NCBI RefSeq assembly: GCF_003417535.1
Contig: NZ_QVLS01000003.1
Location: forward strand, 62,001 to 126,000
Source: Hydrogenophaga borbori
GTDB lineage: Bacteria > Pseudomonadota > Gammaproteobacteria > Burkholderiales > Burkholderiaceae_C
Direction of reading: 5' to 3'
DNA length: 64,000 nucleotides
The position numbers were made by a program, and so were the translations under genes. The stretch's first letter is position 1. Every line of letters starts with the position of its first letter. Below the pieces are notes generated by a model that was not told the DNA's origin, searched no databases, and worked only from the letters and a program-made list of their open reading frames with translations. Of the stretch, positions 10,527 to 19,401 are shown piece after piece.

Positions 10527-11321
10527 ATGCCCCAGTTCGCGGCCAACCTGACCATGCTCTTCAACGAGGCGCCCTTCCTCGACCGCTTTGCGCTCGCGCG
10601 CGACGCGGGCTTCGAGGCCGTGGAGTTCCTCTTTCCCTACGACCATGCGCCGCAGGAGATCCGTCGCCGCCTGGACGACAACGGGCTGCGGCTCGTGCTG
10701 CACAACCTGCCCGCCGGTCACTGGGCGGCCGGCGAACGCGGCATCGCCTGCCTGCCCGGTCGCAGCGACGAGTTCCGCGCCGGCGTGGACCTGGCGATCG
10801 ACTATGCCCAGGCCCTGGGCGCGCAGCAGCTGAACTGCCTGGTCGGCCAGGTTCCGCCGGGCGCGGACCCGGCGAGGCTGCGCGGCAACCTGCTCGAGAA
10901 CCTGGGCTTCGCCGCCGAGCGGCTGCGCCGGGCGGGCCTCAAGCTGCTGCTCGAACCGATCAACAGCCACGACATACCGGGCTTCTACCTGACCCGCAGC
11001 GACCAGACGCTGGACCTGCTCGACGAGCTGGGCGCCGACAACGCCTTTCTCCAATACGACATCTACCACATGCAGCGCATGGAAGGCGAACTCGCGGCCA
11101 CGCTGCACAAGCGGCTGCCGCGCATCGCCCACATCCAGCTCGCCGACAACCCGGGTCGCCACGAACCGGGCACCGGCGAGATCAACTACCCCTTCCTGTT
11201 CGCACACCTCGACCGCCTCGGCTACGCCGGATGGATCGGCTGCGAGTACAAGCCCGCCGGCCGCACCGAAGCGGGCCTGGGCTGGCTCGATCGCCTGACC
11301 GCATCCGCACCCACCCACTGA
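10527..11321 (+). CDS. hyi: Hydroxypyruvate isomerase
   Basis: TIM-barrel isomerase that interconverts hydroxypyruvate and tartronate semialdehyde. It has 264 residues, near the 258 of E. coli Hyi. Two glutamates expected to bind metal and act in catalysis are present: Glu143 in LLLEPINSHDIPG and Glu240 in IGCEYKPAG. It starts at ATG 10527 after AAGGAAAG, 35 bases behind gcl. A longer open frame upstream only shadows gcl. It is the middle gene of the glyoxylate operon. Confidence 0.95.
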   Translation: MPQFAANLTMLFNEAPFLDRFALARDAGFEAVEFLFPYDHAPQEIRRRLDDNGLRLVLHNLPAGHWAAGERGIACLPGRSDEFRAGVDLAIDYAQALGAQQLNCLVGQVPPGADPARLRGNLLENLGFAAERLRRAGLKLLLEPINSHDIPGFYLTRSDQTLDLLDELGADNAFLQYDIYHMQRMEGELAATLHKRLPRIAHIQLADNPGRHEPGTGEINYPFLFAHLDRLGYAGWIGCEYKPAGRTEAGLGWLDRLTASAPTH

Positions 11322-11331
11322 AAGACCACGA

Positions 11332-12255
11332 ATGCGCACCCCCACCTTGAAGATCGGCTTCATCGGCCTCGGCGTCATGGGCCGCCCCATGGCCGGCCAC
11401 CTGCTGAGCGCCGGCCACGCCCTCTACGTGTTCGCGCGCGGCAAGGTGCCGGACGAGATCGCCAACAGCCGGGCCACGCAATGCACCCACGCGCGCGGCG
11501 TGGCCGAGCGGGCCGACATCGTCATCACCATGCTGCCCGACACGCCGGACGTGGCCTCGGTGCTGTTCGGCCCGGACGGCGTGGCCGAAGGCCTGACGCC
11601 GGGCAAGGTGGTGGTCGACATGTCCTCCATCTCGCCCGTGGACACCCAGGCCTTCGCCCGGCGCATCGAGGCGCTGGGCTGCGACTACCTGGACGCTCCG
11701 GTGTCCGGCGGCGAGCTGGGCGCCCGCCACGCCACCCTGTCCATCATGTGCGGCGGCAAACCCGAGGTCTTCGACCGCCTGAAGCCCGTGCTCCAGGCCA
11801 TGGGCCAGAACATCACGCGCGTGGGCGGCAGCGGCGACGGGCAGACCTGCAAGGTGGCCAACCAGATCGTCGTGGCGCTCACCATCCAGGCCGTGGCCGA
11901 GGGCCTGCTGTTCGCGGCGCGCGCCGGCGCGGACCCGGCGAAGGTGCGGGAGGCGCTGCTGGGCGGCCTGGCCACCTCGCGCATCCTGGAGGTGCTGGGC
12001 GATCGCATGGTCAAGCGCAACGTCGAGCCCGGTTTTCGCATCGCCCTGCACCAGAAGGACCTGAACCTGGCGCTGGGCGCCGCCCGCTCGCTCGGCCTGG
12101 CGCTGCCGGGCACGGCCACCGCCCAACAGCTCTTCAGCGCCTGCGTGGCGCAGGGCGGCGCGGCCTGGGACCATTCCGGCCTGGTCCGCGCACTCGAGCG
12201 GCTGTCGGGCGTGGAAATCGGTCGGACGGCCGGCGACCCCGTCCCGTCGAACTGA
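11332..12255 (+). CDS. glxR: 2-hydroxy-3-oxopropionate (tartronate semialdehyde) reductase
   Basis: Reduces tartronate semialdehyde to D-glycerate with NAD(P)H; 307 residues of the beta-hydroxyacid dehydrogenase family. The Rossmann motif GFIGLGVMG is at residues 9-17, the substrate-binding DAPVSGG at 121-127, and the catalytic Lys174 with Asn177 (K-x3-N) in CKVANQIV. It starts 10 bases after hyi. The next step, glycerate kinase, is not encoded in this window. A GarR-type role is chemically the same; the operon with gcl favours GlxR. Confidence 0.94.
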   Translation: MRTPTLKIGFIGLGVMGRPMAGHLLSAGHALYVFARGKVPDEIANSRATQCTHARGVAERADIVITMLPDTPDVASVLFGPDGVAEGLTPGKVVVDMSSISPVDTQAFARRIEALGCDYLDAPVSGGELGARHATLSIMCGGKPEVFDRLKPVLQAMGQNITRVGGSGDGQTCKVANQIVVALTIQAVAEGLLFAARAGADPAKVREALLGGLATSRILEVLGDRMVKRNVEPGFRIALHQKDLNLALGAARSLGLALPGTATAQQLFSACVAQGGAAWDHSGLVRALERLSGVEIGRTAGDPVPSN

Positions 12256-12273
12256 CGCGGGTTTATCCGAAGG

Positions 12274-12312
12274 CGAATGGCACACAGAACTGTATACACT
12301 TTTTGCCATTCG
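12274..12312. promoter_or_regulatory. Inverted repeat flanking TGTATACA before the purine permease
   Basis: The 210-base gap between glxR and the permease contains a 9-base inverted repeat, CGAATGGCA (12274-12282) and TGCCATTCG (12304-12312). Almost exactly between the arms is TGTATACA (12291-12298). The two nested symmetries look like an operator. TATACACT within it could also serve as a -10 element. The TGTATACA core matches that at 8580. Confidence 0.55.
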
Positions 12313-12465
12313 GTCGCCGCGGGTTCCCTTGACGGGGATCGCGACCCTTGCTCCTCACAGAGCCCGCTGTGGTGGGGGGAAGAACCGGTCAGCCCTGGCC
12401 GCCTTCCCCCTTGGATCCGTTCCGCCAGGACGCTCGCCACCGCTGAGGCTTGAGGAGACGACCCC

Positions 12466-13959
12466 ATGTCCACCCCCGCTGTCCACCCCGTGGACGAAAA
12501 ACTCCCCCTCGGCCAGACGGCCGCGCTTGGCCTGCAGCACGTGCTGGTGATGTACGCCGGCGCGGTGGCGGTCCCCCTGATCGTGGGCCGGGCGCTCAAG
12601 CTCTCGCCCGAGCAGGTCGCCATGCTGATTTCCGCCGACCTTTTCGTCTGCGGCCTTGTCACGCTGATCCAGAGCCTGGGCGTGACGCGCTGGTTCGGCA
12701 TCCGGCTGCCCGTGATGATGGGCGTGACCTTCGCGGCGGTCGGCCCCATGGTGGCCTTCGCCAACGCCATGCCCGGCGTGGACGGTGCCCGCGCGATCTT
12801 CGGCGCCATCATCGGCGCCGGCGTCGTCTCCATGCTCATCGCGCCGATGGTGAGCAAGCTGCTGCGCTTCTTTCCGCCCGTCGTGACCGGCACCATCATC
12901 GCCATCATCGGCATCAGCCTGATGCGCGTGGGCGTGGGCTGGGCCATGGGCGGCCCGGCGCCCCTGGCGCAAAGCGTGGACGTGCCCCGGCTGGTGGCCA
13001 TGGTCGATGGCGCCAAGGCGGCCCAGGCCGCGGCGGTGGCCAGCGGCGCGAGCGCGCCCGCCCTCGTTCTGCAGGGACCGATCCCGATGGTGAACAACCC
13101 GAACTACGGCTCGCTGAGCCACATGGCCGTCGCCGCGGCCGTGCTGCTGGTGATCCTCCTGCTGGTGAAGTACACCCGGGGCTTCATCGCCAACATCTCG
13201 GTGCTGCTGGGCATCGTCGCGGGCTGCGCGATCGCGGTGTCCATGGGCGCGATGAACTTCGACAAGGTGGCCAAGGCCGACTGGTTCGCGGTGGTCACGC
13301 CCTTCGCCTTCGGCATGCCGACCTTCGACATCGTGATGATCCTGACCATGGCCCTGGTCATGATCGTCGTGATGATCGAATCGACGGGCATGTTCCTGGC
13401 CCTGTCGGACATGACGGGCAAGAAGATCGAGCAGAAGGACCTGGCGGCCGGCCTGCGCACCGACGGCCTGGGCACGCTGATCGGCGGTCTCTTCAACACC
13501 TTCCCCTACACCAGCTTCAGCCAGAACGTCGGCCTGGTGGGCGTGACCGGCATCCGCAGCCGCTGGGTCTGCGTGGCCGGCGGCGCCATCATGGTGGTGC
13601 TGGGCCTGCTGCCCAAGATGGCGGCCTTCGTCGAGTCCATCCCGACCTTCGTGCTGGGCGGCGCGGGCCTGGTGATGTTCGGCATGGTGGCGGCCTCGGG
13701 CATCCGCATCCTGTCGACGGTGGACTACCAGGGCAACCGCAACAACCTCTACATCGTCGCGCTGTCCATCGGCTTCGGCCTGATCCCCCTGGTGGCGCCG
13801 CGCTGGTCGCAGCAGATGGCCCATGGCCTGCACCCCCTGCTCGAGTCCGGCATCCTGCTGACGGCGGTGGCCGCGGTGGTGCTCAACCTGTTCTTCAACG
13901 GCACGAACGGCGACGTCCGTGCCGCCATCAACGCCGCGAAAACGGCGGAGGCGCACTGA
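12466..13959 (+). CDS. NCS2-family purine (urate/xanthine) permease
   Basis: Inner-membrane nucleobase:cation symporter of 497 residues with about 12-14 membrane segments. The N-terminal LGLQHVLVMYAGAVAVPLIV and the later FNTFPYTSFSQNVGLVGVTG are family signatures; the latter belongs to the NCS2 substrate-binding motif region. The sequence is nearer to the UacT/PucJ/XanQ purine group than to uracil carriers. A GAGGAG ribosome site precedes the ATG. Next to glyoxylate-converting genes, uptake of urate, xanthine or a related purine is the natural reading, since purine breakdown yields glyoxylate. The exact substrate is not determinable. Confidence 0.92.
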   Translation: MSTPAVHPVDEKLPLGQTAALGLQHVLVMYAGAVAVPLIVGRALKLSPEQVAMLISADLFVCGLVTLIQSLGVTRWFGIRLPVMMGVTFAAVGPMVAFANAMPGVDGARAIFGAIIGAGVVSMLIAPMVSKLLRFFPPVVTGTIIAIIGISLMRVGVGWAMGGPAPLAQSVDVPRLVAMVDGAKAAQAAAVASGASAPALVLQGPIPMVNNPNYGSLSHMAVAAAVLLVILLLVKYTRGFIANISVLLGIVAGCAIAVSMGAMNFDKVAKADWFAVVTPFAFGMPTFDIVMILTMALVMIVVMIESTGMFLALSDMTGKKIEQKDLAAGLRTDGLGTLIGGLFNTFPYTSFSQNVGLVGVTGIRSRWVCVAGGAIMVVLGLLPKMAAFVESIPTFVLGGAGLVMFGMVAASGIRILSTVDYQGNRNNLYIVALSIGFGLIPLVAPRWSQQMAHGLHPLLESGILLTAVAAVVLNLFFNGTNGDVRAAINAAKTAEAH

Positions 13960-13966
13960 GCCCGAT

Positions 13967-15262
13967 TCACCAGCGCGCCCGCGCCAGGTGCGCGGCGCGC
14001 GCGCCGAATTCGTAGAAGGCCTCGCGCGCCGCGCGCAGCGGCGCGGCGCGCGGCGGCGTCACGGGCAGGGCCATGTCGGCCTCGCCCTGCTGGCCCAGCA
14101 CCAGGCGCGCGAACTCGCGGCCGAACACCGTGCCCGGCGCGATGCCCCGGCCGTTGTAGCCACTGAAGGACCAGACGCCGCGCGCGAGGCGGTGCAGGCG
14201 CGGCAGCGCGTCGCCCGTCATGCCGATCTGGCCGTACCACTGGTGCTCGAACGCCACGCCGCGCAGGGCGGGAAAGAGGCGCGCGAGCGCGCGCCGGCCC
14301 CAGCCGGTGTGGATGGCGCGCCCCGCGCCGCGCAGGGCACCCACGCTGCCGAACACCAAACGTCCCGCGGCGTCCAGCCGGAACGAGGACAGCACCGTGG
14401 CCGTGTCCCAGGCGCCCTGGCGCTGCGGCAGGATGGCCGCGCGTTCGCGCTCATCCAGCGGGCGCGTCGCGAGGTTGAAGTACGGGAAGCGCACCAGCTC
14501 CTCGTGCAGCGCGGGCCAGGGGCCGTCGGGCGCGCTGTAGGCGTTGCTGGCCACCAGCACCCAGCGCGCGTGCACCGTGGCGCCCTGCGCGGTGCTCAAG
14601 CGCCAGTGCGTGCCCTCGTCCCGCAAGGCGGCCAGCGGCGAGCGCGCGTGCAGCGAGGCGCCGGCCGCGAGCGCGGCGCGCGCCAGGCCGCGCGCATAGG
14701 CCAGGGGCTGCAGGGTGCCGGCGCGCTGGTCGAGCAAGGCGCCGCGGTAGGCAGGGGTGCCGATCAGCCGCGCGGCGGCGGGCGCGTCCAGCAGCTCCAC
14801 CGGAGCCCCGAGCGCGCGCCACTGGCGCGCGCGCTCGCCCAGTTCGCGCCAGCCCGACTCGCCCACCGCGCAGTGCAGCGTGCCCTGGCGCACCGCCTCG
14901 CAAGCGATGCCGTGGCGCGCGATCAGATCGAACACCACCGAAGGGCCCTCGCCCAGGCGTTGCAGCAGGCGCGGGCCGTGCACGGGGCCCAGGCGCTCGG
15001 GCAGCGCCTCGGGCATGAGCCACAGGCCCGCGTTGACCAGGCCCACGTTGCGGCCCGATCCGCCGTGGCCGATGTCCATGGCCTCCAGCACCAGCGCCGA
15101 GGCGCCGCCCTCGGCCAGGTGCAGCGCGGCCGACAGGCCGGTGTAGCCAGCGCCGACGATGGCCACGTCCACCGAGTGGTGCCCCTGCAGGGGCGGTGCC
15201 TCGGGCGCGGGCGGTGCCGAGGCCGCCCACAGGCCATGCGCACGCGGGTCGCGCTCAGCCAC
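13967..15262 (-). CDS. FAD-dependent amine/amino-acid oxidoreductase (DAO family)
   Basis: Flavoenzyme of 431 residues with an N-terminal dinucleotide-binding motif (GAGYTG, residues 37-42, ending in Glu of VLEA) and SGRNVGLVNAG, which in this family lies near the covalent or close-bound FAD. It resembles the PuuB/OrdL branch that oxidises amino groups of polyamines or amino acids. The GTG start overlaps the nrdJ stop by 8 bases (15255-15262), so it is the last gene of the nar-nrdJ transcript. No amine-catabolism genes are adjacent, so the substrate is unknown. The stop faces the purine permease with only 7 bases between. Confidence 0.85.
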   Translation of the reverse strand: MAERDPRAHGLWAASAPPAPEAPPLQGHHSVDVAIVGAGYTGLSAALHLAEGGASALVLEAMDIGHGGSGRNVGLVNAGLWLMPEALPERLGPVHGPRLLQRLGEGPSVVFDLIARHGIACEAVRQGTLHCAVGESGWRELGERARQWRALGAPVELLDAPAAARLIGTPAYRGALLDQRAGTLQPLAYARGLARAALAAGASLHARSPLAALRDEGTHWRLSTAQGATVHARWVLVASNAYSAPDGPWPALHEELVRFPYFNLATRPLDERERAAILPQRQGAWDTATVLSSFRLDAAGRLVFGSVGALRGAGRAIHTGWGRRALARLFPALRGVAFEHQWYGQIGMTGDALPRLHRLARGVWSFSGYNGRGIAPGTVFGREFARLVLGQQGEADMALPVTPPRAAPLRAAREAFYEFGARAAHLARARW

Positions 15263-17693
15263 AGGAGCCCACGTAGCCGCAGGCCGTGCAGTGGTCGCAG
15301 CCGTCCTTGCGGATCATGGCGTGGGCGCCGCACTCGGGGCACTTGCGGCCGGCCATCTGGCCCGGCACCGACAGCGCCACCGCCGAGGGCGCGGCGGCGG
15401 GCGTGGCGACGGATGCCGCGCCCACCACGCCCCGGCGGCGCTCCAGGATGTTCTGCACCGCGAAGGCCAGCGCCGCCACCTCGGAGTCGTGCCACATGGG
15501 GATCACCGCGCCGTCCTCGCGTGTGCGTGTGCCCAGGCGCACAGGGCCGCGGTCCCAGGCCACCTTGCGCATGTCGCGCAGCGCGCGCTCCAGGAAGCCG
15601 CCGCGCGCGGCCAGCGACAACAGCCGCATGCTGGCGGTGATCCACTGCTGCGACTCGGCGCGCTGGCCCACCGGCATGAAGAACTCGATGGCGCGCGACT
15701 GCGTGCCAGGCCCCTCGGCCGCCGGCACGGGCAGGAAGGACACCACGATGTAGGTGGTGTGGTGGCCCTCCTGCGTCCAGTACTCGATCTTCTCGGCCAC
15801 GGCGTCGAGCGCGCCCAGCGGGCGCTGCTCGATGACGCTGCGCATGGGGTCGCCGGGCGGCGGCGCAACGGACGCCTCGGCCTCGGCCGCGCCCTGCACC
15901 GACAGCACGGCGCCCAGGATGTCGTTGGGCCGGTAGGTGGCCAGGCCCTTCAAGCCGCCGCTCCAGGCCTTGAGGTACAGGTCCTTGAAGTCATCGAAGG
16001 GGTAGGCCGCGGGGACGTTGACGGTCTTCGATATCGAGGTGTCGATAAAAGGCTGCACCGCGGCCATCATGCCCAGGTGGCCGTCCACGCCCATCTCCAG
16101 CGCCGACACGAAGTACGGCGGCAAGGCCTGCGCCTCGCCGCCCAGCGCGCGCCACAGGCGCCAGGCGTGGTCGCTCACCTCATGCTCGCGCGTGCCGCCG
16201 TCGGCCTCGCGCTTCTTGCGCGTGTAGGTCCAGGAGAAGGCGGGTTCGATGCCATTGGAGGCGTTGTCGGCGAAGGCCAGGCTCACCGTGCCGGTGGGCG
16301 CGATGGACAGCAGGTGGCTGTTGCGGATGCCGTGCGCGCGGATGCCTTGCTGGATGTCGGCTGGCAGGCGGCTGGCGAAGGTGCCGCTGGCCAGGTAGCT
16401 GTTCACGTCCAGCTTGGGAAAGGCGCCCTTCTCCTTCGCCAGTTCCACCGAGGCGCGGTAGGCCGCGTCGCGCATGCGCTCGGCGATGCGCGCGGCCATG
16501 GCCACGCCGGCCTCGCTGTCGTAGCGCAGCTTGAGCAGGATGAGCGCGTCGCCCAGCCCGGTGAAGCCCACGCCGATGCGCCGCTTGGCCTGCGCCTCGG
16601 CGCGTTGTTCGGGCAGTGGCCAATAGGTGAGGTCGAGCACGTTGTCCAGCGCGCGCACCTGCAGGGCCACGGTGCGCTCGAAGGCATCGAAGTCGAAGGC
16701 CGGTTCGCCCCCCACGCCGAAGGGGTGGCGCACGAAGCCGGTGAGGATGACGGGGCCGAGGTCGCAGCAGCCGTAGGGCGGCAGGGGTTGCTCGCCACAG
16801 GGGTTGGTCGCCTCGATGCTCTCGATCGCGCGCAGGTTGTTGTCGCGCCCGATGGCGTCGATGAACAGGATGCCGGGCTCGGCGAAGTCGTAGGCGGAGC
16901 GCATGATCATGTCCCACAGCTCGCGGGCGCGCACGGTCTCGTAGACCCACAGGCCATCGTCGCGCTGGCGCGCACCGCGGGCGAGCTGGTCGGGGCCGGG
17001 CTGCGCGCGGTGTACCAGGTCCCAGGGTGCGTCGGCCAGCACCGCGTCCATGAAGGCGTCGGGCACGGCCACCGAGACGTTGAAGTTGTTCCAGCGCCCG
17101 GGCGTCCGCTTGGCGGTGATGAATTCGCGCACGTCGGGGTGGTCGATGCGCAGCACACCCATCTGCGCGCCGCGCCGCGCGCCCGCGCTTTCCACCGTGG
17201 CGCAGGACTGGTCGAAGACGTTGATGTAGCTGCACGGCCCGGAGGCGACCGAGGCCGTGACCTTCACGCGCGCGCCGCGCGGACGGATGCGCGAGAAGTC
17301 GTAGCCCACGCCGCCACCGCGGCGCATGGTCTCGGCGGACTCGCGCAGCGCCTCGTAGATGCCCGGGTAGCCGGACTCGTCGCGGCCCTGAATGGAATCG
17401 CCCACCGGCTGCACGAAGCAGTTGATGAGGGTGGCCTGCAGCTCGGTGCCGGCCGCGCTCATGATGCGCCCGGCACCGATGCCGCCCTGCCGCAGGTGCG
17501 CCAGGAAGCGCGCCTCGAACCCGGCGCGCAGCTCGGGCGCTTCCACGCTGGCCAGGGCGCGCGCCACGCGGGCGAACAGCTGCTCGCGCGTGGTTTCGCC
17601 GTCCTTGAGGTACTTCTCGCGCAGCACCTCTTCGCTGATGGGCTGGGGGTCCAACTGGGGCAACAGCTCGCGCGCGGCGGGTTCTCTGTTCAT
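15255..17693 (-). CDS. nrdJ: Adenosylcobalamin-dependent ribonucleotide reductase (class II)
   Basis: Makes deoxyribonucleotides by radical chemistry started from coenzyme B12, independent of oxygen. It has 812 residues. The active-site motif N-x-C-x-E is present (Asn297, Cys299, Glu301 in NPCGEQPL), with the paired Cys in LINCFVQP and the MRRGGGVGYDFS loop. The C-terminus has two CxxC-type pairs (CPECG, CDHCTACGYVG), the zinc-binding, redox-shuttle tail typical of NrdJ. The start follows GAGGA at a good distance; the frame is open far upstream but collides with the parvulin gene. It lies directly behind the nar genes, fitting a role in dNTP supply during nitrate respiration. Confidence 0.94.
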   Translation of the reverse strand: MNREPAARELLPQLDPQPISEEVLREKYLKDGETTREQLFARVARALASVEAPELRAGFEARFLAHLRQGGIGAGRIMSAAGTELQATLINCFVQPVGDSIQGRDESGYPGIYEALRESAETMRRGGGVGYDFSRIRPRGARVKVTASVASGPCSYINVFDQSCATVESAGARRGAQMGVLRIDHPDVREFITAKRTPGRWNNFNVSVAVPDAFMDAVLADAPWDLVHRAQPGPDQLARGARQRDDGLWVYETVRARELWDMIMRSAYDFAEPGILFIDAIGRDNNLRAIESIEATNPCGEQPLPPYGCCDLGPVILTGFVRHPFGVGGEPAFDFDAFERTVALQVRALDNVLDLTYWPLPEQRAEAQAKRRIGVGFTGLGDALILLKLRYDSEAGVAMAARIAERMRDAAYRASVELAKEKGAFPKLDVNSYLASGTFASRLPADIQQGIRAHGIRNSHLLSIAPTGTVSLAFADNASNGIEPAFSWTYTRKKREADGGTREHEVSDHAWRLWRALGGEAQALPPYFVSALEMGVDGHLGMMAAVQPFIDTSISKTVNVPAAYPFDDFKDLYLKAWSGGLKGLATYRPNDILGAVLSVQGAAEAEASVAPPPGDPMRSVIEQRPLGALDAVAEKIEYWTQEGHHTTYIVVSFLPVPAAEGPGTQSRAIEFFMPVGQRAESQQWITASMRLLSLAARGGFLERALRDMRKVAWDRGPVRLGTRTREDGAVIPMWHDSEVAALAFAVQNILERRRGVVGAASVATPAAAPSAVALSVPGQMAGRKCPECGAHAMIRKDGCDHCTACGYVGSCG

Positions 17694-17838
17694 GGTGTGG
17701 GTGTCCTCGGGCGTGGGCACACGCCCCATGGCTGCGTGAAGCCACAGGGTACCCGCTTCCACGGCGCGGCGCACATCGGGCCGATCGGCAGCCGTCCGGG
17801 CCCACGCGCCGTGCCGCCGGGCGCGCCGGCACCGGCGC
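17694..17838. promoter_or_regulatory. Leader between the parvulin gene and nrdJ with a hairpin
   Basis: A gap of 145 bases. A perfect hairpin with arms GGGCGTG (17709-17715) and CACGCCC (17720-17726) ends about 16 bases before the nrdJ start, close to the ribosome site. No cobalamin riboswitch and no NrdR box is visible. The hairpin may tune nrdJ translation or mark an internal promoter; the role is inferred. Confidence 0.35.
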
Positions 17839-18690
17839 TCATTGCACCAGCGGCGAGCCCGCGCCGTCGAGCGCGATGCCGCACAGCGTCGCCTCGCCCA
17901 CCAGGATCTGCATGTATTGGCGCCAGGCCACGGCGCGCGCCTGCAGCGCCAACTCGTCGGCGATGCGCTCGGCGATGGCCTCGAAGGGCGGCAGCGTGCC
18001 GTTGCGCCGGCCCAGCACCTCGACGATGTGCAGGCCGTGGCGCGAGTGCACCAGGCGCGGGTGCACGCCCATGCCCCAGGCGCTGTCGCGCAGGTGGAAG
18101 AGCTCGTTGGCCAGCTCGGGCGCGCAGTCCTCGGGGGCGATCCAGCCCAGGTCGCCGCCCTGCGCGCCGCTCGGGCAGTTGGACAGCTCGCGCGCGAGCG
18201 CCTCGAACCGGCCGGGCTCGGCGTCCTTGCGCGTGAGCTCCAGCAGCGCGGCCTCGGCGCGCTGGGCCAGGCGGTGCACGTCCACCCCCGGCGTGACCGC
18301 GAACAGGATGTGGCGCACATGGCGGGCCTGGCCCACCAGGTAGCGCTGGCGGTGCGCCTCGTAGTGGCGCCGGCAGGACTCGGCGTCCGGCACGGGCACC
18401 GTCACCTCATCGTCGAGCATGGCTTCGATGGCGGCGCGCTGGTCCGCGTTGAGCGGCGGCGCGGTCTGCACGTCCTGCGCGGGCAGGCGGCCTCGCCGCA
18501 CCGCGGCCTGGCGCAGCAGCTCGGTGTGGGCGCGCTCGCGCAGCTCGTCGGTTCCCAGGCGTTCGCCCGGACCGACCAGCCGAACGCCGTTGACGCTGGG
18601 GGTTTCGGCGCCGGCCGCCGCCGGGGCGCTGGCGCTCGCGGCGCAGCCGCAGTGTCCGCTGCCGCAGCCGCTGGGTTCGTGTCCGGTCAT
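17839..18690 (-). CDS. Parvulin-type peptidyl-prolyl isomerase of the nar operon
   Basis: Foldase of 283 residues. A Cys/His-rich N-terminus (HEPSGCGSGHCGCA) is followed by a helical segment and a PpiC-type rotamase domain (about 120-225, with RHVRHILFAV, GGDLGWIAPEDCAPEL and HSRHGLHIVEVLGR). There is no clear signal peptide, so it is likely cytoplasmic, like NifM. It starts 3 bases after narI. Parvulin genes behind narI are common in betaproteobacteria and probably assist nitrate reductase assembly; this role is inferred from position. Confidence 0.88.
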   Translation of the reverse strand: MTGHEPSGCGSGHCGCAASASAPAAAGAETPSVNGVRLVGPGERLGTDELRERAHTELLRQAAVRRGRLPAQDVQTAPPLNADQRAAIEAMLDDEVTVPVPDAESCRRHYEAHRQRYLVGQARHVRHILFAVTPGVDVHRLAQRAEAALLELTRKDAEPGRFEALARELSNCPSGAQGGDLGWIAPEDCAPELANELFHLRDSAWGMGVHPRLVHSRHGLHIVEVLGRRNGTLPPFEAIAERIADELALQARAVAWRQYMQILVGEATLCGIALDGAGSPLVQ

Positions 18691-18693
18691 GGT

Positions 18694-19401
18694 TCAGCGC
18701 TCCTGTCGGGTGGGCAGCCCGACACGCCGGCTGCGCACCACCTGGTAGGGGCGCAGCAGGTAGGCCACGGTGGCGAAGCCGCTCCACACATGCACCAGGC
18801 GCGAGAACGGGAACAGCAGGAAGATGGTCATGCCGAGCACCAGGTGCACCTTGTAGGGCCAGGCCAGGTTCAGCAGGCCGCTCGCGTCGGGGCGCAAGGT
18901 GACGATGCGCTGCGCCCAGTCGGACAGCACCAGCATCACGCTGCCGTCGCTGTGGCCGAGGGAGAACGGCAGCGTGATCAAGCCCAGCACCAGCTGAACC
19001 CACAGGATGACCAGGATGAACAGGTCGGTGCGGTGGCTGGTGAGCCGGATGCGCGGATCGAAGATGCGCCGGTGCAGCAGCAGCGTGAGGCCCACGAAGC
19101 AGACCGCGCCGGCCACGCCGCCGGCCACCACCGCCAGCATCTGCTTGTGGGCCGGTGAGATGAAGGGCTCGTAGACCCAGTGCGGCGTGAGCAGGCCCAC
19201 GGCGTGGCCGAAGAACAGGAACAGGATGCCGGCGTGGAAGAGGTTGCTGCCCCAGCGCAGCTGTCCGGCGCGCAGCAGTTGCGAGGAATCGCTCTTCCAG
19301 GTGTACTGGTCGCGGTCGAAGCGCGCCAGGCTGCCCATGAGGAAAACCGACAGGCAGATGTAGGGATAGACGCTGAACAGGATGTTGTGCAAGGTGTTCA
19401 C
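18694..19401 (-). CDS. narI: Respiratory nitrate reductase gamma subunit (cytochrome b)
   Basis: Membrane anchor that oxidises quinol and passes electrons to NarH through two b hemes; 235 residues with five membrane segments. Histidines in the first and last helices (NLFHAGILFLFFGHAVG; YKVHLVLGMTIFLLFPFSRLVHVW) are positioned as heme ligands. The length matches the family. The ATG overlaps the narJ stop by 4 bases (19398-19401), showing tight coupling. Confidence 0.96.
   Translation of the reverse strand: MNTLHNILFSVYPYICLSVFLMGSLARFDRDQYTWKSDSSQLLRAGQLRWGSNLFHAGILFLFFGHAVGLLTPHWVYEPFISPAHKQMLAVVAGGVAGAVCFVGLTLLLHRRIFDPRIRLTSHRTDLFILVILWVQLVLGLITLPFSLGHSDGSVMLVLSDWAQRIVTLRPDASGLLNLAWPYKVHLVLGMTIFLLFPFSRLVHVWSGFATVAYLLRPYQVVRSRRVGLPTRQER

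Noticed and set aside
17694..17838. Cobalamin riboswitch before nrdJ
   Set aside because: The gap is too short and shows no B12-box-like sequence. Only a simple hairpin is present, and B12-dependent enzymes are not normally repressed by such switches.
15159..18236. Open frame of 1025 codons on the plus strand opposite nrdJ
   Set aside because: It lies wholly antisense to nrdJ and the parvulin gene, has a biased His/Arg/Ala/Gly composition and no recognisable domain. It is a by-product of high GC at third positions.
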